Shown one piece after another: positions 1 to 8,058 of a stretch of 64,000 bases of DNA (its first letter is position 1; the number at the start of each line of letters is the position of its first letter). This stretch comes from Planctomycetota bacterium (GTDB taxonomy: Bacteria > Planctomycetota > UBA1135 > UBA2386): NCBI GenBank assembly GCA_016794425.1, contig JAEUHR010000028.1, forward strand, positions 203,163 through 267,162, read 5' to 3'. The position numbers and the translations under genes were made by a program. Under the pieces are notes generated by a model. That model saw only the letters and a program-made list of their open reading frames with translations, searched no databases and was not told the origin of the DNA.

Positions 1-577
1 CGCCGTCGACCAGCGTGTCGATGCCGCGCGCGGCCAGCGCCGGCACGATCGTCTCGACCGGCAGCACGAGGCCGGTGGGGCTGGTCACGTGGTCGATCAG
101 CAGGAGCCGCGTGCGCGCGGTGGCCGCGGCGACCACCGCGTCGTGCACCTGCGCCGGCGAACGCACCGGCAGCGGCAGCGGCACCGTGACCACGCGCGCG
201 CCGGCGCGCGCGGCGACGAAGTCCAGCGCGTTGCGGCAGGCGTTGTACTCGTGGTCGGTGACCAGCAGCTCGTCGCCGGCCGCGAACGACAGCGAGCGCA
301 GCACCGTGTTGACGCCGGCCGTCGCGTTGGCGACCAGGGCCAGGTCGTCGGCGTCGCAGCCGCACAGCCGGGCCAGTTCCGCGCGCGGCGCCGCCAGCAG
401 CGACTCCAGCTCGCGACCGAGGAACAGCACCGGTTCGCGTTCGAGCCGCCGGCGCCAGTCGCGCTGTTCGTCGAGCACGATGCGCGGGCAGGCGCCGAAG
501 CTGCCGTGGTTCAGGAACACGACCTCGGGGTCGAGGTCCCAGTGCGCGGCCAGCGGCGACGGCGACGGCAGCGTCAT
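1..577 (-). CDS. Aminotransferase class V, isopenicillin-N-epimerase-like (partial, 3' end outside window)
   Basis: The minus strand encodes 192 residues without a stop before the window edge. The N-terminus ([11 protein letters not shown], then a run matching the small-domain fold, and [14 protein letters not shown] around residue 85) is typical of the CefD/isopenicillin-N-epimerase branch of PLP-dependent class V aminotransferases. The later segment with [11 protein letters not shown] is where this family binds cofactor and substrate. The PLP lysine lies beyond the edge, so catalysis cannot be confirmed. Members act on small amino acids or as cysteine-desulfurase-like enzymes, and substrate cannot be assigned here. 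The ATG overlaps the stop of the upstream alkyltransferase gene (ATGA), so the two are probably co-translated. This is the last visible gene of a four-gene minus-strand operon. Confidence 0.85.
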   Translation of the reverse strand, partial: MTLPSPSPLAAHWDLDPEVVFLNHGSFGACPRIVLDEQRDWRRRLEREPVLFLGRELESLLAAPRAELARLCGCDADDLALVANATAGVNTVLRSLSFAAGDELLVTDHEYNACRNALDFVAARAGARVVTVPLPLPVRSPAQVHDAVVAAATARTRLLLIDHVTSPTGLVLPVETIVPALAARGIDTLVDG

Positions 578-1071
578 GCGCCGCACGCGGCGCCGGTGCC
601 GGCGAGCACGGCCGCTTCGTGCGCGAGCAGCCGCCGCTTGCAGTCGAGACCGCCGCCGAAGCCGACCAGGCTGCCGTCCTTGCCGATCACGCGATGGCAC
701 GGCACCACGATCGCGATCGGGTTGCGACCGTTGGCGGCGCCGACCGCACGCATCGCGCGCGGGTTGCCGATCGCCGCCGCCTGCTGCTGGTACGACCGCG
801 TCGCGCCGAACGGGATCCGCCGCAACGCGCGCCAGGCGCGCTGCTGGAACGGCGTGCCGGCCGGGGCCAGTTCGAGGTCGAACGTGCGACGTTCGCCGGC
901 GAAGTACTGCTCGAGCTGCAGCACCACGTGGTCGGTGCCGTCGCCGGCGCGGTGGCGCGGTGCCGGCGCCACGGCGCTGCCCGGCAGTTCGAGCCGCAGC
1001 AGGCGGCCGCGGTCGTCGACGTGGATCTGCAGGACGCCGATCGGGGACCGGTACGAACTCGCGTGGACCAT
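574..1071 (-). CDS. ogt: Methylated-DNA--[protein]-cysteine S-methyltransferase
   Basis: This 165-residue protein is a suicide DNA-repair enzyme that transfers alkyl groups from O6-alkylguanine to its own cysteine. The C-terminal half holds the family core: [15 protein letters not shown] (helix region near residue 84), [18 protein letters not shown] with the acceptor cysteine in PCHRV near residue 125, and a [13 protein letters not shown] tail, as in Ogt/MGMT. The length equals the stand-alone Ogt type, with no Ada transcription-factor domain. The ATG at 1071 directly precedes the recognisable N-terminus ([10 protein letters not shown]); longer readings upstream are only open frame inside the neighbouring gene. 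It lies 20 bases after the upstream lipoprotein gene and overlaps the aminotransferase by 4 bases. Confidence 0.95.
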   Translation of the reverse strand: MVHASSYRSPIGVLQIHVDDRGRLLRLELPGSAVAPAPRHRAGDGTDHVVLQLEQYFAGERRTFDLELAPAGTPFQQRAWRALRRIPFGATRSYQQQAAAIGNPRAMRAVGAANGRNPIAIVVPCHRVIGKDGSLVGFGGGLDCKRRLLAHEAAVLAGTGAACGA

Positions 1072-1091
1072 CGCCGCACGATAGCGGCCGT

Positions 1092-2288
1092 TCAGCGCAC
1101 CGGCACCGACATCCGCACGGTCGGCGCCGCGAGCTTCGATGCGGGCGGTTCGCCTTCCTCGAGGTGCACGAACGGCTGCGCCAGCACCGGCCCGGCCGCG
1201 GTCAGTCGCTGCGCCGCCAGCGCGTCCTGCAGCTGCCGCGTGCCGGTCGCCACGCGGGCGGCGAGGTCGCCGTCTTGCGGATAGACGACGAGCCAGCGGC
1301 CGGCCTCGAAGTCGCGCACGGTCCAGCCGGCCGGCGGTGCGAACTCGGGGCCGTCGTCGCGGCGGCGGAACGGCGCCGCGAGCCAGGCGCGCCCGTCCTG
1401 CTGCCACAACATCGCGAAGCCGGCCACGCGCTGCTGCTGGCGCACCAGTTCGGCGTGCAGCGGGGCATAGCTCGCGCAGCGGCCCGGCCAGTCGCCGGGA
1501 TCGGCGCGCACGATCACCCGCAGCGCCGGCGCGTCGACCAGTACGGGCACCGGCGAGCGCGGTTCGCTGCCCTGTGCCGGCAGCCGCAGCGTGCCGGTGG
1601 CGGGCCGCGGTGCGGTGTCGCGTCGGTCCGGCGGTGCGAAGAAGTCCGGTGCCCAGGCGAGGTCGTTGAACACGAACCGCACGTCGCACGGGCCCAGTCC
1701 GTCGAGCGCGGCGCGGCGCACGATCCACGTCGTCGGCGTGCGCAGGTAGTCCAGCACCTGCACCTGGCCGAGCTGCGCCGGCAGCAGCGTGCCGGGCCGC
1801 AGCGCCAGCGTCACGGGGTCGCCGCCGGGCTGTGCCAGCTGCCACGTCGCGGCGCCGGTGCGCGAGCAGCCGGTGGCCCGGTGCAGCGGCCCGAACAGCG
1901 CCGCGTCGAGCAGCGTGCGCAGCTGCTGCAGGCGCAATCGATCCGCGGCGGCGACGGTGGCCGCAGCGTCGTCGCCGAGCCGGTAGGCGTCGTCGTCGAC
2001 CAAGAGCCAGCTGCCCTGCTCGGTCTGGCAGCGCAGGCGCCGCGGCAGTTCCGCGAACAGCTGCACCTGGTGGCCGTCGGGCGGCGTCACGACGGCCGCG
2101 ATGCGATCGAGCTGCCCGCGCAGTGGCCGATGGCATTCGTCGAGCACCGCCGCGACCAGTTCGGCGTCGGCGATCGCCGCGAGGTCGACTGCGCGCGGGG
2201 TCGGAGTGGCCGGCGCGTCGCCGCAGCCGGCCAGCGCCAGCAGCGCGCTCGCGGCTACCGCGCTGCTCGTTCGAACACCTTGTGCCAC
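1092..2288 (-). CDS. Predicted lipoprotein of unknown function
   Basis: A 398-residue protein starting at a GTG that lies inside the end of the upstream HEAT gene (34-base overlap). A hydrophobic segment ending LLALAGC gives a lipobox with the modified cysteine near residue 22, so export and lipidation are likely. I recognise no domain in the rest. It is acidic and alanine-rich, with a mixed alpha/beta pattern and a proline-rich stretch near the middle. The start is uncertain: the GTG is the only nearby codon giving the full signal peptide. It lies in the minus-strand operon with the HEAT lipoprotein upstream and ogt downstream, which suggests co-transcription but not a function. Confidence 0.75.
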   Translation of the reverse strand: MAQGVRTSSAVAASALLALAGCGDAPATPTPRAVDLAAIADAELVAAVLDECHRPLRGQLDRIAAVVTPPDGHQVQLFAELPRRLRCQTEQGSWLLVDDDAYRLGDDAAATVAAADRLRLQQLRTLLDAALFGPLHRATGCSRTGAATWQLAQPGGDPVTLALRPGTLLPAQLGQVQVLDYLRTPTTWIVRRAALDGLGPCDVRFVFNDLAWAPDFFAPPDRRDTAPRPATGTLRLPAQGSEPRSPVPVLVDAPALRVIVRADPGDWPGRCASYAPLHAELVRQQQRVAGFAMLWQQDGRAWLAAPFRRRDDGPEFAPPAGWTVRDFEAGRWLVVYPQDGDLAARVATGTRQLQDALAAQRLTAAGPVLAQPFVHLEEGEPPASKLAAPTVRMSVPVR

Positions 2289-3235
2289 GCCGCCACGTCG
2301 TAGCCGTGGTCCTGGCCACCGGCAAGGTCCGCCAGCGCCTTGCGCGCGTGCAACCGCACGTTCGGCACCGTTTCCTGCGGTCCCAGCAGGTCGATCAGGT
2401 CGGGCGCGTAGTCCTGGGCGTTCATGCGCGCCAGCGCGATCGCCGCCGCCATGCGCAGCCGCGGCGTCGGGTGCTTCAGCATCGGCGCGACGAGCTTCGC
2501 GTCGTCGGCCGAACGCGACAGGCCGAGGCCACGCACCGCCGACACCAGCACGCCGATCGGCAGCTCGTCGCGCGCTTCGCCGAGCCAGCGGCGCCAGATC
2601 GCCGCGAACGGCGCCTGGTCGGTGTTGACCTGCTGGATCTCGTACAGCGCCCAGGCCGCCTGCACGCGGCCGTCCTCGGGATGGTTGCGGCGTTCGGCGA
2701 TCGCCGCCAGCACGCCGGGCGGCGTCGTCGGCGCGCGCAGCACCGCGAGGCCCAGCACCGCGTGGTCGACGCGGAACGGATCCTCGAGCTGCGCACCCTG
2801 CACGATCAGCGGCATCAGGTCGGTGCGGCCGGAGAAGCCGAGCGCAGCCAGCGCGATCGCCTGCCGGTTGGGATCGCTGCCGTCGGCCGCCGCGGCCTGC
2901 AGCAGGCCGAAGTTCGCGCCGGCCTCGGTCGGCGGCGCGCTGGCGCCGTAGCCGGTCGGGCCGAGGTCGAGCACCGTGTCGCGGATCGACTTCGCGAGCT
3001 GCTCGACCTGCCGGTCGGCGCGCACCTGACCCTGGTTCGACAGCGCCTGCACGTAGCTGTCGAGCGACTGGTCGAGCCGCACCAGCACCGCCTGGAAGTC
3101 GCGGCGCTTCTCGTCGGCGGCGCGCACGTCGCGGGCGCGCTGCTCGGCGTCGGGGGCCGGTTCGCGTTCCAGCGACGGCCCGGTCGACGAACAGGCGGCG
3201 CAGAGCAGCGACAGCAGGGCCAGGCGGAGCTTCAT
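2255..3235 (-). CDS. HEAT-repeat-type exported protein
   Basis: 326 residues. The N-terminus is a short basic and hydrophobic signal followed by CAACSS, so it is probably a lipoprotein, although the residue at -3 from Cys15 is not a usual lipobox residue. Residues about 35-90 are charged and helical and may form a coiled coil. From about residue 110 to the end there are repeated helix pairs with the alternation typical of HEAT/PBS-lyase repeats (NRQAIALAALGF, VDHAVLGLAVL, GRVQAAWALYEI, LRMAAAIALARM, VRLHARKALADL). Such scaffolds bind proteins, and no catalytic residues are evident. It is the first gene of the minus-strand operon and is transcribed divergently from the leucine dehydrogenase gene, with only 67 bases between the two starts. 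Confidence 0.75.
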   Translation of the reverse strand: MKLRLALLSLLCAACSSTGPSLEREPAPDAEQRARDVRAADEKRRDFQAVLVRLDQSLDSYVQALSNQGQVRADRQVEQLAKSIRDTVLDLGPTGYGASAPPTEAGANFGLLQAAAADGSDPNRQAIALAALGFSGRTDLMPLIVQGAQLEDPFRVDHAVLGLAVLRAPTTPPGVLAAIAERRNHPEDGRVQAAWALYEIQQVNTDQAPFAAIWRRWLGEARDELPIGVLVSAVRGLGLSRSADDAKLVAPMLKHPTPRLRMAAAIALARMNAQDYAPDLIDLLGPQETVPNVRLHARKALADLAGGQDHGYDVAAWHKVFERAAR

Positions 3236-3302
3236 GGCGTGGCTTGGAAGGGGCACGCCGCGTATCCTTCCCGCCGGACCGCGCCGGCGCCACAATCGCC
3301 GC

Positions 3303-4337
3303 ATGACATCGACCGACGTGATCGCGGCGGCCGACTGCGAACAGGTGCTCGTCGTGCGGGACCGGGCCGCCGGGGCCACCGCGGTGCTGGCCGTGCACGA
3401 CACGCGCCGCGGGCCGGCGCACGGCGGCATCCGGCGGGCGCGCTACCCGGACCTCGGGGCGGCGGTCGCCGACGCGGTGGCGCTGGCGCAGGCGATGACC
3501 TGGAAGTGCGCGCTGGCCGAACTGCCGGCCGGCGGCGGCAAGACCGTGGTGCTCGACCACGACGGCCTCGACCGCACCGCCGCCTACCGGCTGGTCGGCC
3601 GCACCGTGGCGCAGCTGGGCGGCCGCTACTTCACCGGTCCCGATGTCGGCACCGGCGACGACGACCTGCGCGTCGTGGCGGCCGAGACGCCGTTCGTCGC
3701 CACCGCGACGGCGGCCGACGCGGGCCCGGGCGACCTGGCCGCGGCGACCGCGACCGGCGTGCTGGCGGCGCTCGGCGCGCTGGCCGAACGGCTCGGCGCG
3801 CGCGTCGCGGACCTGCGGGTCGCCGTGCAGGGCCTCGGCGCGGTCGGCTGGCAGCTGTGCCGGCTGCTGCACGGGGCCGGGGCGCACCTGGTGGTCGCCG
3901 ACGTGTTGGCCGTGCGCACCGCCGAGGCTGCGACCGCGTTCGGTGCCGCCGTGGTCGCGCCCGAACGCATCACGGCGACGCCGTGCGACGTGTTCGCGCC
4001 GTGCGCCCTCGGCGGCGTGCTGACGCCGGCGGTCTGCGAACAGCTGCCGGCGCGCGGCGTCTGCGGCGCCGCCAACAACGTGTTCACCGGCGCCGACGCC
4101 GCGGCCGTGCTGCACCGCCGCGGCGTGCTGGCGGTGCCGGACTTCGTCGCCAACGCCGGGGCGCTGATCCTCGGCGCGACCTGGCACCTGCAGCGTGTGC
4201 GCGCCGACGCGGCGCGGCTGCAGCGCATCGGCGCCACCGCCGGCCTGCTGCTCGACCGCGCGCGCACCGAGGACGTGCCGCCGGCGGTGCTGGCGCTGCA
4301 GCTCGCGCGCGAACGCGCGGCGGCGCCCCCGGGTTAG
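3303..4337 (+). CDS. Leucine dehydrogenase-type (Glu/Leu/Phe/Val) amino acid dehydrogenase
   Basis: 344 residues, close to the usual size of leucine dehydrogenases (about 360). The enzyme oxidatively deaminates branched-chain amino acids with NAD+. The N-terminal domain carries THWK-like TWK with Lys68 and the glycine-rich PAGGGK with Lys80; these match the substrate-binding and catalytic lysines of the family at the same numbers. The Rossmann domain has QGLGAVG at about 176-182 followed by a VVADV strand end, which favours NAD. The segment GAANNVF near residue 258 and the region around residue 285 (VANAGALI) are also family-conserved. The ATG is 67 bases from the divergent HEAT gene. The stop overlaps the convergent thioesterase stop. 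Leu versus Val or Phe preference cannot be read from sequence. Confidence 0.9.
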   Translation: MTSTDVIAAADCEQVLVVRDRAAGATAVLAVHDTRRGPAHGGIRRARYPDLGAAVADAVALAQAMTWKCALAELPAGGGKTVVLDHDGLDRTAAYRLVGRTVAQLGGRYFTGPDVGTGDDDLRVVAAETPFVATATAADAGPGDLAAATATGVLAALGALAERLGARVADLRVAVQGLGAVGWQLCRLLHGAGAHLVVADVLAVRTAEAATAFGAAVVAPERITATPCDVFAPCALGGVLTPAVCEQLPARGVCGAANNVFTGADAAAVLHRRGVLAVPDFVANAGALILGATWHLQRVRADAARLQRIGATAGLLLDRARTEDVPPAVLALQLARERAAAPPG

Positions 4338-4729
4338 CCGGCGAGTTCGGGTGGCAGCCGGCGCAGCTTGCCGTCGCGGCCGACGCAGGCCAGTTTCGTG
4401 CTGCCGGTCGCGCAGACCGCACCGTCGGTCTCCCGGCGCGCCTCGTACTCGAGCGTGACCGCGGCCTTGCCGGCTTCGGCCACGCGCAGCCGGATCGCGA
4501 CCACGTCGTCGTAGTCGACCGGCTTGTGGTAGCGGCACACGAACTCGACCACCTGCAGCAGGTTGCCGTCGTCCTCGATCTGGCGGTAGGTGCGGCCGCG
4601 GCGGCGCATCCACTCGGTGCGCGCCTCCTCGAACCAGGCGACGTAGCTGCCGTGGTGGGCGACCGCCATGCGATCGGTCTCGCAGTAGCGCACGCGCACG
4701 CGGTGCGGCGGGTCGGCGAACTCGTTCAT
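4334..4729 (-). CDS. Acyl-CoA thioesterase, 4HBT/YbgC family
   Basis: 131 residues, the usual length for single hot-dog-fold thioesterases of the YbgC/4-hydroxybenzoyl-CoA thioesterase group. These hydrolyse cytoplasmic acyl-CoA or acyl-ACP thioesters. The N-terminal motif VRYCETDRMAVAHHGSYVAW contains the conserved T-D and the H-x-x-x-Y/W pattern of the active-site helix. The remaining strands, such as VEFVCRYHKPVDYDD and KAAVTLEYEARR, fit the hot-dog sheet. In E. coli YbgC sits with the Tol-Pal genes; no tol gene is seen here. Its stop codon overlaps that of the convergent leucine dehydrogenase. Substrate chain length is unknown. Confidence 0.88.
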   Translation of the reverse strand: MNEFADPPHRVRVRYCETDRMAVAHHGSYVAWFEEARTEWMRRRGRTYRQIEDDGNLLQVVEFVCRYHKPVDYDDVVAIRLRVAEAGKAAVTLEYEARRETDGAVCATGSTKLACVGRDGKLRRLPPELAG

Positions 4730-4888
4730 GCGCCCATCCTGGCGCGGGCCGGCGGCCGGTGCCACGGCGCCGCCGCATTCCGCGTGCGGTCGGCCGGGCC
4801 GGGACACTCGCAGCGGCGGCGGCGTTCGCGTAACTTCTGCCGGCCTTCGGCGGCAATCCTGTTCCGCCGGCTGCGTAGCCCCGCGCGC

Positions 4889-5410
4889 ATGACCCTGACT
4901 CCGGAAGTCGCCTTCGAGCAGCACCGCGAGCGCCTGCTGTCGGTGATCTACCTGCGCATGGGGCCGAACCTGCGCGTGCGCATGGACCCCGAGGACGTGC
5001 TGCAGGAGGTCGCGATCGAGGCCGTGCACAGTTGGCCGACGCTGTCGGACCACCAGAACGCCGGCGCCTGGCTGGTGACGCTCGCGCGCCGCAAGGTGGC
5101 GCGGATCCTGCGCGACCAGCTCGGTGTCGCCGCCCGCGACCCGCGCCGCGAGCACGCGATCAAGACCGACCTGCCGGTGCAGGACCGCCGGTCGGGGCCG
5201 GTCACACACGCCGACCGCAAGGACCGGCTCGAACTGCTGGCGCAGGCGCTCGAGCGGCTGTCCGACGACCACCGCGAAGTGGTGCTGGCGATGAAGATCG
5301 AGGGCGTGTCGGCCAAGGAGGTCGGCGAGCGCATGGGCCGCAGCGAGAACGCGATCCACCTGCTGCTGAGCCGCGCGCTGAAGCGCCTGGCCGAAGAACT
5401 GAAGCTCTGA
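4889..5410 (+). CDS. ECF-type RNA polymerase sigma factor
   Basis: 173 residues. Region 2 spans about residues 8-80 (VIYLRMGPNLRVRMDPEDVLQEVAIEA is the core-binding and -10 recognition part) and region 4 about 110-170 (LERLSDDHREVVLAMKIEGVSAKEVGERMG, then a helix with SENAIHLLLSRALKRL that reads the -35). No region 3 and no extra C-terminal domain are present. No anti-sigma factor gene is adjacent. Instead a Ser/Thr kinase begins 5 bases after the stop, an arrangement known from planctomycetes and from kinase-controlled ECF groups, where phosphorylation of the sigma factor replaces anti-sigma control. That this pair works so is inference. The start ATG is the first in the recognisable domain. 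Confidence 0.93.
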   Translation: MTLTPEVAFEQHRERLLSVIYLRMGPNLRVRMDPEDVLQEVAIEAVHSWPTLSDHQNAGAWLVTLARRKVARILRDQLGVAARDPRREHAIKTDLPVQDRRSGPVTHADRKDRLELLAQALERLSDDHREVVLAMKIEGVSAKEVGERMGRSENAIHLLLSRALKRLAEELKL

Positions 5411-5415
5411 CCGCC

Positions 5416-8058
5416 GTGATCCCGCCCGAACCCCCGCCCGAGGACCCGCCGGCGCCGCCGACCCTGGCCGGCGGTCCGCCCGACTTCGCCGACGCCGACG
5501 TCGACGACGTCGACCGGCGGCTGCTCGACGTGCTGCGCGGTTCGAGTTCGGGGGCCGAACTGCGCCAGCAGCTGCAGGGTGAGCAGGGGGAACACGCGTC
5601 GGACCTGCTCGGGCGGCTCGACGCGCTGGACTTCGTGCAGCAGGTCGTCGGCCACACCGAGGACGTGCCGGAGCGGCTCGGCGAGTACCGGATCAAGGGC
5701 GTGCTCGGCCGCGGCGGCATGGGCATCGTCTACCTCGGCTGGCAGGAGGAACTCGAACGCGAGGTCGCGCTGAAGGTGCTGTCGCCGCACTACTCGAGCG
5801 ACTCGACGATGCGCAAGCGCTTCCGCGCCGAGGCGCGCGCGACCGCGGCGCTGCACCATCGCCACATCGTGCCGATCTACGACTACGGCCAGTCGCAGGG
5901 CATGTTGTACTTCGCGATGGAGCGCGTCGACGGCATGAGCCTCGACAAGCACATCGCCGCCGCGCGCCGCCTGGAGAAGCCGGCGCTGCCGCCGCTCGAG
6001 GCCGCGCGGCGCTTCGCCGGCGTCGCCGACGCGCTCGGCCTCGCGCACCGGCGGCGCCTGCTGCACCGCGACGTGAAGCCCGGCAACATCCTGGTCAGCA
6101 TCGACGGCACCCTGGCGCTGACCGACTTCGGGCTCGCCAAGGCGCTCGACCAGGTGTCGATGCACCTGACGTCGAAGGGCGGCGGCTTCCTCGGCACGCT
6201 GCACTACAGCTCACCGGAGCAGGCGCTCGGCACCGAACTGACGCCGGCCAGCGACCTCTACTCGCTCGGCGTGACGATCTTCGAGGCCGTGACCGGCGAG
6301 CTGCCGCTGCACGGCAAGACCACCGAAGCGCTGCTGCAGGCGATCCTGCACGGCACGCCGCGACGGCTGCGCGACTTCCTGCCGAAGCCCCCGCGCGACC
6401 TCGAGGCGGTGCTCGACAAGCTGCTGAGCCGGGAGCCCGGCGACCGCTACCAGGACGGCGAGGAACTGGCGCGCGACCTGCAGCGCATCGCCGACGGCGA
6501 ACCGGTGCACATCCGGCGCCTGCCGCTGCACGTGCGGATCTGGCGCCGCGCGCGCAAGAACCCGGTGCTGGCCGGCGCGATCGCCGCGGCCGCGGTGCTG
6601 CTGCTGGTCACGGTCGCGCTGCTGACCGTGTTGCGGCGCGAGAAGGGGCAGAGCCTGGTGTCGCGGCACCAGAACAACCTCGCCGCGATCGCGCGCGACG
6701 TCGGCAACGAGTCCGGGCCACCGTGGGGGCCGGCCGGGCTGCTCGGCGCGCTGACCGGCGTCGACCAGCCGGCCGTGCCGCCGAGCGCCGGCGTGCTGGC
6801 GGCGCTGGCGCGGGCGCAGAGCGAACTGGCCGACGAGCAGGTCGCGGCGATGCGCACGGCCTACGCCGACGACCCGCTGCCGGCCGCGACCGCGCTGCTG
6901 CGCGAAGGGCGCGGCTACGAGGCCCAGCTGCGCTACGACCAGGCGATCGTCGACGCGCTGGCGGCGCGTGCCGGCACCGACTTCGCGACCGAGATCGGCC
7001 TCTACGGCCTGTTCCTCGGCCGCGGCGTCGCCAACCTGACCGCATCGGTGGCGCGCATCAACGAGGCGCGCACCGACCTCGCGCTGGCGTCGTACCTGCG
7101 CCGCGGCGCCGTGTTCCCGCGCGTGCTGCTGGCCGTGCTCGACGTCGCGCAGAGCGCCGACGTCGCCACCGCGACCGAACGCCTGCAGCGCGACCTCGAA
7201 CTGGCGTCGCCGGAGCGCGCGCGCGTCGTCGGCCTGCTGCTGTGGAACGTCGCCGCGTTGCGCCCGTTCGCGCGCAGCAACCTGATGGACTTCGGCCTGT
7301 CGTACCCGAAGCGGCGCGCGCTGCACGAACTGGCCGCGCACCTGCTCGGCGAGCCGGCGGCCGAGCTGGCGCCGTGCGGTGCCGCGACCGGCTTCGCCGG
7401 CGAGCTGGCCACCAGCGCCGGCGAAGCGCTGCTGCGCCTCGCCGAGCCGGCCGCGCTGCGCGACGTCGCGCAGGCGTTGCGCCAGCGCATCGACGGGGCC
7501 GTGCACCCGGAGTCGCCGCTGCAGGGCTGGCGTTCGGTCATGCAGCTGCTCGAGACGCCGACGCAGCTGGGGCCGCTGCTCGACCGCGACGGGCAGCCGC
7601 TGCCGCCGCTGGTGCAGCTCGCGGCGTGGGAGGACCTGCTGCGGTTGCGGCCGCGCCGGCAGACGATCGCGGTGTGGTTGCCGCGCTTCGACGAGCTGCG
7701 GCGCCAGTATCCGAGCCTGCCGGGCATGCTGCGCGTGGCCGCGCAGCTGCACCAGCTCGCCGACACGCCGGTCGCGAACGACCTGACGCAGGCGTGGTTC
7801 GTCGACGCGGCCGGCGATCCGGAGGCGCTGCTGTGGCGCATGCGTGCGGCGCTGCGCCGCGGCGGCGTCGTCGACGCGCGCGACGATGCGATGGTCGCGG
7901 TGCAGGAGAGCGTCGACCGCGGCGCGACGATCGGTCAGGTGGTGCGCGTCTGCGGCGAGCTGGCGCCCGAACTGGAGCCGGCGGCGGCCGCGGCCACGCG
8001 GCAGCTCGCGGCGGAGTTCGCGGCGCTGGTGCCGGCGGCGGCGGAGGTGCGGCGATGA
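5416..8058 (+). CDS. Transmembrane Ser/Thr protein kinase (Hanks type)
   Basis: 880 residues from a GTG 5 bases after the sigma factor stop. A proline-rich acidic N-terminus (about 1-85) precedes the kinase domain (about 88-350). That domain has glycine loop GRGGMGIVYLG near 98, VALKV with the ATP lysine near 119, catalytic loop HRDVKPGN near 218, DFG near 237, and an SPEQ/SDLYSLG segment. All catalytic residues are present. A single membrane segment (about 385-407, VLAGAIAAAAVLLLVTVALL) is followed by about 470 residues of alanine-rich helical sequence, possibly TPR-like and probably on the far side of the membrane. It is therefore a membrane sensor kinase. It is coupled to the sigma factor upstream and overlaps the repeat protein downstream (ATGA). 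Confidence 0.93.
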   Translation: MIPPEPPPEDPPAPPTLAGGPPDFADADVDDVDRRLLDVLRGSSSGAELRQQLQGEQGEHASDLLGRLDALDFVQQVVGHTEDVPERLGEYRIKGVLGRGGMGIVYLGWQEELEREVALKVLSPHYSSDSTMRKRFRAEARATAALHHRHIVPIYDYGQSQGMLYFAMERVDGMSLDKHIAAARRLEKPALPPLEAARRFAGVADALGLAHRRRLLHRDVKPGNILVSIDGTLALTDFGLAKALDQVSMHLTSKGGGFLGTLHYSSPEQALGTELTPASDLYSLGVTIFEAVTGELPLHGKTTEALLQAILHGTPRRLRDFLPKPPRDLEAVLDKLLSREPGDRYQDGEELARDLQRIADGEPVHIRRLPLHVRIWRRARKNPVLAGAIAAAAVLLLVTVALLTVLRREKGQSLVSRHQNNLAAIARDVGNESGPPWGPAGLLGALTGVDQPAVPPSAGVLAALARAQSELADEQVAAMRTAYADDPLPAATALLREGRGYEAQLRYDQAIVDALAARAGTDFATEIGLYGLFLGRGVANLTASVARINEARTDLALASYLRRGAVFPRVLLAVLDVAQSADVATATERLQRDLELASPERARVVGLLLWNVAALRPFARSNLMDFGLSYPKRRALHELAAHLLGEPAAELAPCGAATGFAGELATSAGEALLRLAEPAALRDVAQALRQRIDGAVHPESPLQGWRSVMQLLETPTQLGPLLDRDGQPLPPLVQLAAWEDLLRLRPRRQTIAVWLPRFDELRRQYPSLPGMLRVAAQLHQLADTPVANDLTQAWFVDAAGDPEALLWRMRAALRRGGVVDARDDAMVAVQESVDRGATIGQVVRVCGELAPELEPAAAAATRQLAAEFAALVPAAAEVRR

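Noticed and set aside
4730..4888. Sigma-dependent promoter sequences in the main intergenic gaps
   Set aside because: No -35/-10 pair stands out in this high-GC sequence, and promoter consensus for this group is not known to me, so none is called.
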